Shown here piece after piece: positions 8,565-18,796 of a stretch of 64,000 nt of DNA (its first letter is position 1; each line of letters begins with the position of its first letter). The position numbers and the translations under genes are program-made. The notes beneath the pieces are model-generated. The model did not search any database. It was not told the origin of the DNA and saw nothing but the letters and a program-made list of their open reading frames with translations. Source of the stretch: Cohnella sp. CFH 77786 (GTDB lineage: Bacteria > Bacillota > Bacilli > Paenibacillales > Paenibacillaceae); NCBI RefSeq assembly GCF_019400745.1, contig NZ_WJIB01000013.1, positions 93,610 to 157,609 on the forward strand, given 5' to 3'.

Positions 8565-9355
8565 ATCGCCACCGGGGCTTTGATCGCCGGATGGAACTCG
8601 TAGCCCGCGAATTCGAAGTCTTCGAACGCATAGTCGAATATCGACTCCGGCTTCCGCTTGATGATCAGCTTCGGAAGCGGCAGAGGCTCCCGGCTGAGCT
8701 GCAGCTTCACTTGCTCGAGGTGGTTGCTGTAAATATGCACGTCGCCTCCGGAGAACACGAATTCCCCGACCTCCAAATCGCACTGCTGCGCGACCATATG
8801 CGTGAGCAGCGCGTACGATGCGATGTTGAACGGCAGGCCGAGGAACGTGTCCACCGAACGCATCGTCAGCATGCAGGAGAGCTTCCCGTCCGCCACGTAG
8901 AATTGGAACAGCATATGGCACGGCGGCAGCTTCATCTGATCGATGACCGCCGCGTTCCATGCGCTTACGAGGTGCCGGCGCGAATCGGGATTCCGCTTGA
9001 TCCCCTCGACCACCTGGGCGATCTGGTCGATTTTACGGCCGTCCGGCCCTTCCCACGCGCGCCATTGCGACCCGTACACCGGTCCCAGATCGCCGTTCTC
9101 GTCCGCCCATTCGTCCCAAATCGTCACGCCGTTTTCTTTGAGATAGCGGATATTGGTATCCCCCCGGAGAAACCAAAGCAGCTCGTGGACGACCGATTTC
9201 AGATGGATTTTCTTCGTCGTCACGAGCGGAAACCCTTGACTTAAATCGAACCGCAGCTGCCGCCCGAACACCGAAATCGTTCCCGTCCCGGTCCGGTCCT
9301 GTTTCACCGTACCATGGTCCAGGACGTCTTTCAGCAGATCCAAATAATTGCGCAC
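8561..9355 (-). CDS. thyA: Thymidylate synthase
   Basis: A 264-residue enzyme making dTMP from dUMP with methylene-tetrahydrofolate and yielding dihydrofolate, the substrate of FolA. It has the catalytic cysteine in [12 protein letters not shown], the arginine pair SRRH for phosphate, and FNIASYALL and DVHIYSNH near the nucleotide. Length equals the short ThyA class. It overlaps the glycosylase gene downstream. Confidence 0.97.
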   Translation of the reverse strand: MRNYLDLLKDVLDHGTVKQDRTGTGTISVFGRQLRFDLSQGFPLVTTKKIHLKSVVHELLWFLRGDTNIRYLKENGVTIWDEWADENGDLGPVYGSQWRAWEGPDGRKIDQIAQVVEGIKRNPDSRRHLVSAWNAAVIDQMKLPPCHMLFQFYVADGKLSCMLTMRSVDTFLGLPFNIASYALLTHMVAQQCDLEVGEFVFSGGDVHIYSNHLEQVKLQLSREPLPLPKLIIKRKPESIFDYAFEDFEFAGYEFHPAIKAPVAI

Positions 9356-9400
9356 GAAAACGACACCTCTGACTCTCTAACTTGGTTTCCGCTTATTTTA

Positions 9401-9922
9401 TCATTTGGTCTCCTCTTCTGTCGACGAGTACCGTTGCTTTCTTCGATCCATCCGGAGCCGGTACCGTTCCGGGGCGCTCTCGTGCAATCTTTTCTCATCA
9501 TCGTTTTCAGGCGCAACTTGCGGAACCGGCGTCGGTTTTCCGCCATCGTTCAACGCCACGAACGTGGAGAATGCCGTCACCGTCACCCTCCGTTCGCCCG
9601 TGAACAGATTTTCCGCCCGCACGACGACAAACACTTCCATCGAGCTGCGGTGCGTCCAGGTGACGAACGCTTCCAACTCGACCGCTTCCCCGACGCGGAT
9701 CGGAGAAACGAAATCGAGGCTGTCCGAGCTGGCGGTGACGACGGGTTTGTTGCAGTGACGCATGGCCGCGATGGCGGCGATCTTGTCGATATACTGCATG
9801 AGCGTGCCGCCGAACATCGTGCCGTGATGGTTCGTATCCGATGGAAACACGATCTCCGTCATGATGGAGCGGGAACGTCCGATCGGCCTGGGAGGACCGA
9901 GCGGCTCGGTCGTATTGGACAT
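9401..9922 (-). CDS. Acyl-CoA thioesterase, hotdog fold (YkhA-like)
   Basis: A 173-residue hotdog-fold hydrolase of acyl-CoA esters. NHHGTMFGGTLMQYIDKIAAIAA contains the conserved Gly-rich turn and the Asp of the active helix, and SLDFVSPIRVGE is typical of the acyl-CoA hydrolase family. The C-terminal ~35 residues are charged and poorly conserved in appearance. AAGGAGG lies before the ATG. It sits between the lpdA terminator and thyA. The substrate length preference cannot be read from the sequence. Confidence 0.85.
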   Translation of the reverse strand: MSNTTEPLGPPRPIGRSRSIMTEIVFPSDTNHHGTMFGGTLMQYIDKIAAIAAMRHCNKPVVTASSDSLDFVSPIRVGEAVELEAFVTWTHRSSMEVFVVVRAENLFTGERRVTVTAFSTFVALNDGGKPTPVPQVAPENDDEKRLHESAPERYRLRMDRRKQRYSSTEEETK

Positions 9923-9960
9923 TCTGAATCCTCCTTATTGAATGTAACCTCATGGATCGC

Positions 9961-10001
9961 AAGAAGCCCTCCCGTTCCTTCGTCGGAACCAAGAGGGCTT
10001 C
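9961..10001 (-). terminator. Terminator of the pyruvate dehydrogenase operon
   Basis: GAAGCCCTC (9963-9971) pairs with GAGGGCTTC (9993-10001), with an inner GTTCC/GGAAC stem. The T run is short (CTTCTTG), so termination may be partial. Confidence 0.65.
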
Positions 10002-10015
10002 GTTTCTATTGCCTT

Positions 10016-11437
10016 TTATCCTTTCGGCGCGACCGTGTGGATCGGATGGCCCATGGCCAGCTCGGCCGTGTCCATCGTGATTTCGCCCAGCGTCGGGTGG
10101 GCATGGATCGTCAGCGCGATGTCCTCGATCGTTGCGCCCATCTCGATCGCGAGCCCAAGCTCGGCGATCATGTTGGACGCTTCGACGCCGGCGATTTGCG
10201 CGCCGACCACGAGACCGGTGTCGATTTCGTGAACGATCTTCATGAAGCCGTCCGCCCCGCCGAGCGTAACGGCACGGCCGTTGCCCCCGAACGGGAACTT
10301 GCTGCTCTTCACGTTCAGGCCTTTCTCCTTCGCTTCCTTCTCGGTATACCCGACGCTCGCGCACTCGGGATCGGAGAAGGCGACGGCCGGAATGCATTTG
10401 TAATCGACCTTCGACGGCAATCCCGCGATCGCTTCCGCCGCTACTTTGGCTTCATAGGACGCCTTATGCGCCAGCGCAGCGCCGGGGACGATGTCGCCGA
10501 TGGCGTAGATGTGCGGAATGCTCGTGCGGCATTGGTCGTCGACTTCGATGAGGCCGCGATCGGTCATCTTGATGCCGAGCATGTCGAGACCGAGCTCCCC
10601 ATCCGTATTCGGACGGCGGCCGACGGTGACGAGCAGGTAATCGGCGGTAACGGTTTTCGTCTCGCCGCCCGCTTCATACGCAACCGTGACTTCCTTGTCG
10701 TTCTGCTCCGCGCTTTGGGCTTTGGCGCCCGTAATGATGTCGACGTTCGCCTTCTTGAGCTTCTTGGAGACGAGCTGGCTCATGTCCTTGTCGAAGCCGG
10801 CCATGATCGTGTCCAGCCCTTCGAGGATCGTCACCTTCGTGCCGAACTTGCTGTACATCTGTCCAAGTTCGATGCCGATATAGCCGCCGCCGATGACGAC
10901 GAGGCTCTTCGGCACTTCGGGAAGAGACAGCGCTTCGGTCGACGACAGAATCCGTCCGCCGAACGGGAACGGCTTCAGCTCGATCGGACGGGAGCCCGTC
11001 GCGATGATGCAATTCTTGAACCGGTAGCGCGGGGCTTCCTGGTCGTTGAACAGGCGGGCCTCATGCTCGTTGATGAACATCACTTCGCCAGCGAACATTT
11101 GGACCTTGTTCGCTTTGAGCAGCATTTCCACGCCGCCCGTCATTTTGTTCACGACGGAATTTTTGTACGCCTGCACCTTGCCGAAATCCACGCCGACATT
11201 CTCGGCTTTGAGCCCATACTCCTCCGCATGCTGCATCGCTTCGTAGTGATGCGCGGCGTTGATGAGCGCCTTGGAAGGAATGCAGCCGACGTTGAGGCAG
11301 ACGCCGCCCCATTTGGCTTTGTCCGCGATGATGACCTTCTGGCCGAGCTGGGCGGCGCGGATGGCGGCCACATAACCGCCGGGTCCTGCGCCGATGACCA
11401 GCAAATCGATGTCCAGGGAAGCGTCTCCTACGACCAT
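10016..11437 (-). CDS. lpdA: Dihydrolipoyl dehydrogenase (PDH E3)
   Basis: A 473-residue FAD enzyme that reoxidises the lipoyl arm of E2 and makes NADH. It has FAD site [15 protein letters not shown], redox disulfide in [16 protein letters not shown] site [12 protein letters not shown], second FAD motif YAIGDIV, and the C-terminal dimer-interface histidine in HAHPTLGE. The pdhC start codon region ends three bases upstream. It is last in the order pdhA-pdhB-pdhC-lpdA. Length is standard. Confidence 0.96.
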   Translation of the reverse strand: MVVGDASLDIDLLVIGAGPGGYVAAIRAAQLGQKVIIADKAKWGGVCLNVGCIPSKALINAAHHYEAMQHAEEYGLKAENVGVDFGKVQAYKNSVVNKMTGGVEMLLKANKVQMFAGEVMFINEHEARLFNDQEAPRYRFKNCIIATGSRPIELKPFPFGGRILSSTEALSLPEVPKSLVVIGGGYIGIELGQMYSKFGTKVTILEGLDTIMAGFDKDMSQLVSKKLKKANVDIITGAKAQSAEQNDKEVTVAYEAGGETKTVTADYLLVTVGRRPNTDGELGLDMLGIKMTDRGLIEVDDQCRTSIPHIYAIGDIVPGAALAHKASYEAKVAAEAIAGLPSKVDYKCIPAVAFSDPECASVGYTEKEAKEKGLNVKSSKFPFGGNGRAVTLGGADGFMKIVHEIDTGLVVGAQIAGVEASNMIAELGLAIEMGATIEDIALTIHAHPTLGEITMDTAELAMGHPIHTVAPKG

Positions 11438-11440
11438 CGT

Positions 11441-12796
11441 TTACACCTCCATAACGAGCAGTTCCGGATCGCTAAGCAATTGCTTGATGTAGTTCAGGAA
11501 GTTCTGCGCAGTCGCGCCGTCGATGATCCGGTGGTCGAAGCTGAGCGACAACGCCATGACCGGAGCGACGACGATTTCGCCGTTCTTCACGACCGGCTTC
11601 TCGCTGATCCGGCCCGTGCCCAGGATCGCGACTTCCGGGAAGTTGATGACCGGCGTGAAGAACATGCCGCCGGCGGAACCGATGTTCGTGATCGAGATCG
11701 TGCTGCCCTTAAGCTCGTTCGGCGCCAGCTTGCCGTCGCGTCCGCGAGCCGCGAGGTCGCGGATTTCGTTGGCGATCGTCCAAATATTCTTCCGGTCGGC
11801 ATCAAATACGACCGGAACGAGCAGCCCGTTATCCGTATCGGTGGCGATTCCGATGTTGTAATACTTCTTGTAGACGATCTCGTTCGCCGCTTCGTCGATC
11901 ATCGCGTTCAGCGCCGGGAATTCGCGGCAAGCGGCGACCAGCGCCTTGACGATGAACGGCAGGTACGTCAGCTTGACGCCCTTCTTCTCGGCCACCGGTT
12001 TTGCCCGCGAACGCAGCGCGACCAGCGCGGTGACGTCGACTTCGTCCATCAACGTGACATGCGGCGCGGTGTATACCGATTTGACCATCGCGTTCGCGAT
12101 CGCCTTGCGGATGCCTTTGAACGGCACGCGTTCTTCGATGCCCGGGCCGGTTTGCGCGGCCGGACGGGCTGTCGCCGCTGCCGCAGGTGCCGCGGGCGCT
12201 TCCGCGGGAGCCGCCGCCGCCGCAGTCGCTGCAGGAGCCCCGCCTTTGGCGAACGCGGACACGTCCTCGCGGGTGATGCGGCCATTCTTGCCCGTACCCG
12301 CGACGAGTGCGATATTGACGCCTTGCTCACGGGCGAACTTCCGCACGCTCGGCGTGGCAAGCACGATTCCGCCGGCTGCCGCGGCCGGTTTCGCTTCCGC
12401 CGGAGCCGCAGCCGCGGCAGGCGCCGGTTCCTCGGCCGCAGGCTGCTGTGCCGGCTGGCCTATCGTATCCGCGCCGCCGACGGCCGCGTTGCCCGAAGCT
12501 CCGCCGGCCGCTTGGGCATGTCCGCCTTCAGACGGCGCCTGTTCCGGCACGTCGCCTTCGGCTTCGATGACGGCGACCACATCGCCGACGTGCATCACTT
12601 GTCCGTCCTTCGCGAACACTTCGAGCACTTTGCCGTTCACCGGACAAGGCACCTCGACGATCGCCTTGTCGTTCTGCACTTCCATGATGATATCTTCGTC
12701 CGTTACCGTTTGGCCCGGGGCGATGAGCATCTTGACGATTTCGCCTTCATGCAGTCCTTCGCCGAGCTCCGGGAACCGATATTCGAATCTGGCCAC
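11441..12796 (-). CDS. pdhC: Dihydrolipoamide acetyltransferase (PDH E2)
   Basis: A 451-residue core subunit of the pyruvate dehydrogenase complex. It has one N-terminal lipoyl domain with lipoyl Lys44 ([10 protein letters not shown]), an Ala/Pro-rich flexible linker, the peripheral-subunit-binding domain at about 148-185 ([22 protein letters not shown]), a second Ala/Pro linker, then the acetyltransferase domain ending with the catalytic HRIIDGA. Two swinging linkers and one lipoyl domain match the Firmicute form. GAGGGTG precedes the ATG. Confidence 0.95.
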   Translation of the reverse strand: MARFEYRFPELGEGLHEGEIVKMLIAPGQTVTDEDIIMEVQNDKAIVEVPCPVNGKVLEVFAKDGQVMHVGDVVAVIEAEGDVPEQAPSEGGHAQAAGGASGNAAVGGADTIGQPAQQPAAEEPAPAAAAAPAEAKPAAAAGGIVLATPSVRKFAREQGVNIALVAGTGKNGRITREDVSAFAKGGAPAATAAAAAPAEAPAAPAAAATARPAAQTGPGIEERVPFKGIRKAIANAMVKSVYTAPHVTLMDEVDVTALVALRSRAKPVAEKKGVKLTYLPFIVKALVAACREFPALNAMIDEAANEIVYKKYYNIGIATDTDNGLLVPVVFDADRKNIWTIANEIRDLAARGRDGKLAPNELKGSTISITNIGSAGGMFFTPVINFPEVAILGTGRISEKPVVKNGEIVVAPVMALSLSFDHRIIDGATAQNFLNYIKQLLSDPELLVMEV

Positions 12797-12816
12797 CTGG
12801 CACCCTCCTGTTTACA

Positions 12817-12941
12817 CCCCAAAAAGTGACGTTTGCTAAGGTCCCCCAAAAGTGAAGGTAAGCTTCGATGTGTATTCCGATTCCTATTGGGGGAGCCCCC
12901 GGTAAACCGTATGCCTATTCCGATTCTTTTTTGGGGACCCC
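12817..12941. repeat. Duplicated element between pdhB and pdhC
   Basis: Two direct-repeat pairs fill the ~160-base gap. CCCCAAAAAGTGA (12817-12829) recurs as CCCCAAAAGTGA (12844-12855), and TATTCCGATTC (12873-12883) recurs at 12916-12926. Each TATTCCGATTC is followed by a G-run/C-run palindrome (GGGGGAGCCCCC, GGGGACCCC). No ORF or terminator T run is evident. It may influence expression or mRNA processing between E1-beta and E2. Confidence 0.6.
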
Positions 12942-12957
12942 GAATTTTCTGCTCAAT

Positions 12958-13935
12958 TTAGAACTGCAGCACCTGATTCACGGTTTTCACGATGCGGGCC
13001 GGGTTCGGAAGCCACGCGTCTTCGATCTGCGCGAAAGGATAAACCGTATCCGGAGGAGCACAGCGGAGCACGGGCGCTTCCAGGTGCAGAATCGCTTTCT
13101 CGTTGATTTGGGCAATGATCTCCGCAGCCGCGCCGGCGGATTTCTGCGCTTCCTGCACGACGATGGCGCGATTCGTTTTCTGGATCGACGCCAAGATCGT
13201 GTCGATGTCGAGCGGCACCAGCGAACGAAGATCGATGACTTCCGCTTGCACGCCGGCTTTCTCCAGCTCTTCCGCGGCCTTCAAGGCGGTATGGACCATG
13301 AGTCCGTAAGCCACGATCGTAACGTCCTTGCCCTCGCGGACGACCTTGGCCTTGCCGATCGGCACGGTATAGTCGTTCTCCGGCACTTCGTCGCGGAATG
13401 CATGGTACAAGTTCAAATGCTCCATGAAAAACACGGGATCGTTGTCCCGGATGGCCGAAATGAGAAGTCCTTTGGCATCGTAAGGATTCGACGGAATGAC
13501 GACTTTGATGCCCGGCGTCTGGATCGCCAGGCCCTCCAGCGCGTCCGTGTGGAGCTCCGCCGCCTTGACTCCGCCGCCGAAAGGCGTGCGGAACACGATC
13601 GGAGAATGGTAGCGTCCGCCGGAGCGGTAGCGCATCCGCGCCGCCTGCACGAACATTTGGTCAAGCGCTTCGAAAATAAACCCGACGAACTGGATTTCCG
13701 CGATGGGGCGGAAGCCCTGGGTGCCCAGTCCGACGGCCAAGCCGCCGATCGCCGATTCGGCCAGCGGCGTGTCGAATACGCGGGTATCGCCGAATTCGCC
13801 TTGCAGCCCTTCCGTCGCGCGGAATACGCCGCCGACCTTGCCGACGTCTTCACCGAACACGAGCACGTTCGGATCGCGTTTCAGCTCGACCCGCATCGCG
13901 TCGCGGATCGCTTCTTTCATATTCATTTGCGCCAT
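12958..13935 (-). CDS. pdhB: Pyruvate dehydrogenase E1 beta subunit
   Basis: A 325-residue partner of E1 alpha in decarboxylating pyruvate with thiamine diphosphate. It shows [22 protein letters not shown] at the start, the cofactor-side segment [14 protein letters not shown], and a C-terminal transketolase-type domain with [21 protein letters not shown] precedes the ATG. The pdhA stop is 47 bases upstream; a 160-base repeat-bearing gap separates it from pdhC. Confidence 0.95.
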   Translation of the reverse strand: MAQMNMKEAIRDAMRVELKRDPNVLVFGEDVGKVGGVFRATEGLQGEFGDTRVFDTPLAESAIGGLAVGLGTQGFRPIAEIQFVGFIFEALDQMFVQAARMRYRSGGRYHSPIVFRTPFGGGVKAAELHTDALEGLAIQTPGIKVVIPSNPYDAKGLLISAIRDNDPVFFMEHLNLYHAFRDEVPENDYTVPIGKAKVVREGKDVTIVAYGLMVHTALKAAEELEKAGVQAEVIDLRSLVPLDIDTILASIQKTNRAIVVQEAQKSAGAAAEIIAQINEKAILHLEAPVLRCAPPDTVYPFAQIEDAWLPNPARIVKTVNQVLQF

Positions 13936-13982
13936 GCTCTTATACTCCCCCGTCTAAGGATCCGATAGCGAATCAGGATTGA

Positions 13983-15249
<1,267 letters not shown>

Positions 15250-15331
15250 GTTAATACACTTCCCGGCGAAATCCTTCATTGGTTTTCCCACGACCGGGAT
15301 TTCCCATACCTTGCCGCAGGAGGAATCGCCG

Positions 15332-16078
15332 ATGAGCGACCTACCCGTCGTCCGCCGCACCGTCGTCAAGCATGCCGTGTCCAGCCGGATTTTGCCGGAG
15401 GGCGGGCGCAGCCTTCGTGTCTATTTGCCTCCGGGATACCAAGAGACGGTCAGCTACCCGGTCGTCTACTGCCAGGACGGGGAAGACTTTTTCAATTTTG
15501 GGCGCATCGCCACCATATCCCAACGGATGATCCTCGAGGAGGATTGGGAGCCCTTCGTCGTCGTCGGCGTCGACGTCGACAAGAAGCTCCGCACTTCCGA
15601 ATACATGCCTGGCGGATCGCGGCACGAGGCGTATACCGGCTTCTTCAGCGAAGAAATGCTTCCCGATGTCGAGAAGCATTTCTCCGTCCGCCGCACGCCC
15701 GAGGAAAGGCTTCTCGCGGGCGATTCCCTCGGCGCTTCCGCCTGTCTGAGCCTGGCCTTGAAGAGGCCCGACTTGTTTACGAGGGTCTTGTCCTTGTCCG
15801 GCGCGTATTATGACGCGTCCGTAGATCAAGCGGACCGGGAGCCCATCCTCGCCGGCCTTCGCGTCTGGATGTCGGTCGGATTGCAGGAAACGGCGTTCGA
15901 GACGGACCGGGGCACGTTCGATTTCGTCGCGCTCAATCGGGTAATGAAACGGCTTCTGTCTGCCAAAGGAGCCGAAATCGTCTATTCGGAAAGGGACGGA
16001 GAGCACAAATGGGGGTTCTGGCAGCAGCTTCTTCCCGAAGCGCTGTCCGCTTTCCTCGGACCTTCTCCCGATTTATGA
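15332..16078 (+). CDS. Alpha/beta-hydrolase esterase (esterase D/YbbA-like)
   Basis: A 248-residue cytoplasmic esterase of the putative-esterase (D) family. RSLRVYLPPGYQ and YPVVYCQDGEDFF are the N-terminal family marks. The nucleophile elbow is GDSLGASA and the likely catalytic histidine is in DGEHKWGFW at the C-terminus. A GCAGGAGGA site lies eight bases before the ATG at 15332; the frame is open further up but without a comparable site. It is divergent from pdhA. The substrate is unknown; relatives hydrolyse siderophore or short-chain esters. Confidence 0.8.
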   Translation: MSDLPVVRRTVVKHAVSSRILPEGGRSLRVYLPPGYQETVSYPVVYCQDGEDFFNFGRIATISQRMILEEDWEPFVVVGVDVDKKLRTSEYMPGGSRHEAYTGFFSEEMLPDVEKHFSVRRTPEERLLAGDSLGASACLSLALKRPDLFTRVLSLSGAYYDASVDQADREPILAGLRVWMSVGLQETAFETDRGTFDFVALNRVMKRLLSAKGAEIVYSERDGEHKWGFWQQLLPEALSAFLGPSPDL

Positions 16079-16103
16079 TCTTCGAACGCCTAACACCGGC
16101 GCG

Positions 16104-16133
16104 AACCTGGCCCTTTCGCGGAAGGGCCAGGTT
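16104..16133 (+). terminator. Perfect 12-bp hairpin after the esterase
   Basis: AACCTGGCCCTT (16104-16115) pairs exactly with AAGGGCCAGGTT (16122-16133) around a six-base loop. No T run follows, so it may be a weak terminator or an mRNA-stabilising stem rather than a classical terminator. Confidence 0.5.
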
Positions 16134-16311
16134 GATTCGCGACATCGACGTTTAACAAGCAACGATCAACGAATCCCGATTCGGAGAAAGGTTCGAGACA
16201 ATCTTGCAATTCGCGCCGGGATGGCGTGCTGGCGAGGGAGCCGATACCAATCGAACGGCTAATCTTGATGGGATCAAACGGAAAGAGGTTTACAACGAAT
16301 TCGTCAGCCAT

Positions 16312-16361
16312 AGAAAAAAAAGCGGCCCGTTTCACCGGATGGTTCAATCTGGTGACGGGCC
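16312..16361 (-). terminator. Terminator containing the stop codon of the last TRIC-operon gene
   Basis: GGCCCGT/ACGGGCC arms with inner CACC/GGTG are followed by eight T on the minus strand. The stop codon at 16344-16346 sits in the loop, so translation to the end may affect folding. Confidence 0.85.
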
Positions 16362-16883
16362 TTGGTTTTCCGATTTGGCACCGGATTTCGTCGGGTCCGG
16401 CTCGAAGAGCCGATCCACCTGTTCCATCAAGCGGGCGACTTCCTCTTCCCCGCCACGGCGTTCGTGCCGGAATGCCTCCAGCTTGGCGCGGATTTCGGCG
16501 GCGATGGCTTCGTACCGTCCGGGTTCCTCGGGCGCGCCGTCTGGATCGTACCAGGCGTATCCGCCTCCCGGTCCGTTGCGCAAGTAGGGGCGCCTCCAAA
16601 ACCCGGGATAGGCGTATTCCTGCGCGCCAAGCGCCAATGCGATGACGTCGTCGTGCTCGAGCGGCATGAGATGATGATAGGCCTCTTCCGCGCCGCCGGC
16701 CGCCACGTTTACGTGGCGAACCGCGTAATGCAAATAATGTTCGCCGGTTTCGGCGTCCTTCTCGATCAGATACGCTTCGTTCTCGTCCTCGGCCAACGTC
16801 TTCACCGTTTCCAGTCGGACTTGCAGCATCTCTTCCGTGACGACCCGGATATTCGTCAAGGAAACGGGCGGAAACGCGCTCAT
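16344..16883 (-). CDS. Hypothetical protein, 179 aa
   Basis: A soluble acidic protein with a Gly/Pro/aromatic stretch in the middle (PGFWRRPYLRNGPGGGYAWYDPDG) and a charged helical C-terminus. No signal, membrane segment or known motif is seen. The start at 16883 overlaps the phosphatase stop as ATGA; the frame extends 16 codons upstream into that gene. It is third in the TRIC-phosphatase operon and is stopped by a strong terminator. Function unknown. Confidence 0.75.
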   Translation of the reverse strand: MSAFPPVSLTNIRVVTEEMLQVRLETVKTLAEDENEAYLIEKDAETGEHYLHYAVRHVNVAAGGAEEAYHHLMPLEHDDVIALALGAQEYAYPGFWRRPYLRNGPGGGYAWYDPDGAPEEPGRYEAIAAEIRAKLEAFRHERRGGEEEVARLMEQVDRLFEPDPTKSGAKSENQGPSPD

Positions 16884-17359
16884 GCTCTTCCCCCCAAACG
16901 CGCCTTCACTGTCGCCAGCAGCCTTCTGCATCCTTCTTCCACCATGGCGAACACCTCTTCGAAGTTGCCGGTGTAATACGGATCGGGAACGTCGGCCAGC
17001 CCTTTCTCCGGAAGGATGGACAAGAAGCGAATGATTTCCGCTTTCTGCTGCGGCCGGAGAGCTGCGCGGATATCCCGCTCGTTGCGGGAATCCATCGCCA
17101 CGATCAAATCGTATCTCGTCCCGTCTTCCGCCGAAAGCTTCCTCGCCTTCTGGCCGGCATAGGAAATCCCGCGCCGGTCCAGCACCTTCCGCGTTCCTTC
17201 ATGCGGGGGATGGCCCAGATGCCAATCACCCGTCCCCGCAGACGCCACGGTCACGATGCCTTCCAACCCTTCCTTGCGGACAAGGTCGCGGAAGACCGCC
17301 TCCGCCATCGGCGAGCGGCAGATGTTGCCGAGGCATACGAACAATACGGAATAACTCAT
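16880..17359 (-). CDS. Low-molecular-weight protein tyrosine phosphatase
   Basis: A 159-residue phosphatase. The P-loop CLGNICRSP at 9-17 holds nucleophile Cys9 and Arg15. The general acid is Asp in DVPDPYYTG near 126, and the paired tyrosines there are typical of tyrosine-specific enzymes. Ile in the P-loop rather than Thr argues against the arginine-phosphatase YwlE type and for a YfkJ-like enzyme. The frame is open much further upstream but that part overlaps the TRIC gene in another frame. ATGA overlaps are present at both ends. Confidence 0.9.
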   Translation of the reverse strand: MSYSVLFVCLGNICRSPMAEAVFRDLVRKEGLEGIVTVASAGTGDWHLGHPPHEGTRKVLDRRGISYAGQKARKLSAEDGTRYDLIVAMDSRNERDIRAALRPQQKAEIIRFLSILPEKGLADVPDPYYTGNFEEVFAMVEEGCRRLLATVKARLGGRA

Positions 17360-18015
17360 GCTCCGCCCCCCACGCTGGAACCCTGATTTCCCGGCAGCGA
17401 GCGCCGGGGCAATTTCCAATGATAATGCACGGACAACATCCGGAACAACACGACGAGCACGAACAATCCGATCAGCTCCCAGGTCCCGGAGAGCTTGGCG
17501 GCGCCAACCGCCAGTCCCGCCAGGATCGCCCAGACGGCGTATATTTCGTCCCTCAGAACAAGCGGCTTCCTGCCCGCCATGATATCGCGGATCATGCCGC
17601 CTCCGATTCCCGTCAACATCCCCGCCGTCATGATCGCGCTGAGCGGCAGTCCGGCGTCCGCCGCGTACAGAGCCCCTTGGATGGCGAACGCGGCCAGCCC
17701 GATCGCGTCGAAGAAGGCTTCCCCTCTCTTCCAATGACCGATGAGGCTGACGGGCATGAGGAATACGATCAGAATGGAGAAAAAAGCCGTCTTCAGAAAC
17801 ACCCCTTGGTTCCACAAGGTCGTGACCGGCACGCCGATCAGCAGGTTGCGGATGACGCCTCCCCCGAACGCCGTCACGAGGCCCAGCACGAATACGCCCA
17901 GAATGTCGTACTCCTCTTCCATCGCCACGATGGCGCCGCTGACGGCGAAGGCGACGATGCCGATCAGACTGAACAAATGAAAGACGTCGAAATCCAACGC
18001 AGACGACCCCCGCAT
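17356..18015 (-). CDS. TRIC-type cation channel family membrane protein (UPF0126/YicG-like)
   Basis: A 219-residue protein with seven hydrophobic segments arranged as two similar halves. The Gly-rich motifs GGGVIRN and GGGMIRD occur once per half, which is diagnostic of the family that includes prokaryotic trimeric intracellular cation channels. It is probably a plasma-membrane K+ channel or transporter. The ATG at 18015 lacks a well-placed ribosome site; a TTG at 17997 has GGGGG nine bases before it and could be the true start. First gene of a three-gene overlapping operon. Confidence 0.85.
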   Translation of the reverse strand: MRGSSALDFDVFHLFSLIGIVAFAVSGAIVAMEEEYDILGVFVLGLVTAFGGGVIRNLLIGVPVTTLWNQGVFLKTAFFSILIVFLMPVSLIGHWKRGEAFFDAIGLAAFAIQGALYAADAGLPLSAIMTAGMLTGIGGGMIRDIMAGRKPLVLRDEIYAVWAILAGLAVGAAKLSGTWELIGLFVLVVLFRMLSVHYHWKLPRRSLPGNQGSSVGGGA

Positions 18016-18039
18016 GTCGAATTGTCACAAACTCTCCCC

Positions 18040-18069
18040 ATTGTAGTCGGTCTCCCGAAGTTTCCGCAA
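18040..18069 (-). promoter_or_regulatory. Promoter of the TRIC operon
   Basis: Minus strand: TTGCGG (18064-18069), 18-base spacer, TACAAT (18040-18045). Its -35 overlaps that of the divergent thiN promoter. Confidence 0.55.
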
Positions 18070-18090
18070 TGGAAGATTTCCGGTTATACT
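18062..18090 (+). promoter_or_regulatory. Candidate thiN promoter
   Basis: Plus strand: TTCCGC (18062-18067), 17-base spacer, TATACT (18085-18090), 44 bases before the ATG. The -10 is good and the -35 is weak. Confidence 0.45.
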
Positions 18091-18133
18091 GTTTACGTTA
18101 AGAGAGTCGTGACGGATACGGAGGAACATCATC

Positions 18134-18796
18134 ATGAATTTCGCGGAAAACGTCGAAACGAGAGAGGCGGTCATCGTGACGGGCGGCCGCCTTGGCGCCT
18201 GGGCGCTGGAAGAAATCCGGGCCGGCGATTACCTGATCGGGGCCGACAGCGGCGCCGAATTTCTCGTTCGTCACGGGATCGCGCCGGATTTGGCGCTCGG
18301 CGATTTCGACTCGGTTCCGGCGGACCGGCTGACGTCCATCTCGGCGGCATCCAAGGATTACCTTGCCGTCGACCCCGTCGACAAAGACTGGACCGACACC
18401 GAGCTTGCTCTTCGCGAAGCCTTGGACAGAGGCTATTCTCGAATCCGGATTCTGGGCGGTCTCGGCTCCCGTTTCGACCATAGCCTGGCGAACGTGCATC
18501 TGCTGCGGCAAGCGTTCGAGCGGGGCGGCGAAGCCGTGCTGATCGACGAACATAACGAAATCCGCCTGTGCGCAGACGCATGCCGGATGAACCAAGATCC
18601 CCGTTACCCGTACGTATCCCTGTTGCCCCTCACGCCGGTGGTGACGGGCGTCAACCTCACGGGATTCCGCTATCCTCTGAACGAAGCCACGCTGACGCTC
18701 GGTTGGTCGCTTGGGGTCAGCAACGTACTGGATGCGCCTTCGGGCACGGTATCCATCCGCGAAGGACAAGTCCTCGTCATCCGCAGCCGGGATTAG
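18134..18796 (+). CDS. thiN: Thiamine pyrophosphokinase
   Basis: A 220-residue enzyme that makes thiamine diphosphate from thiamine and ATP, the cofactor used by the PDH E1 encoded 3 kb away. Family marks are visible in order: VTGGRLG, GADSGAEFLV, LGDFDS, KDWTDTELAL, GGLGSRFDH. GGAGGAAC precedes the ATG. It converges with the PhnP-like gene, and the last four bases overlap. No TPP riboswitch is seen upstream. Confidence 0.92.
   Translation: MNFAENVETREAVIVTGGRLGAWALEEIRAGDYLIGADSGAEFLVRHGIAPDLALGDFDSVPADRLTSISAASKDYLAVDPVDKDWTDTELALREALDRGYSRIRILGGLGSRFDHSLANVHLLRQAFERGGEAVLIDEHNEIRLCADACRMNQDPRYPYVSLLPLTPVVTGVNLTGFRYPLNEATLTLGWSLGVSNVLDAPSGTVSIREGQVLVIRSRD

Noticed and set aside
9314..12829. 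A plus-strand open frame of about 1170 codons across the thioesterase and PDH genes
   Set aside because: It is antisense to well-identified genes, Arg/His-rich with no motif, and results from high GC at third positions.
17360..18028. N-terminal extension of the LMW phosphatase frame
   Set aside because: It lies in another frame of the TRIC gene; the phosphatase motif begins right after the ATG at 17359.
18091..18133. TPP riboswitch in front of thiN
   Set aside because: Only about 43 bases follow the -10, too short for the element.
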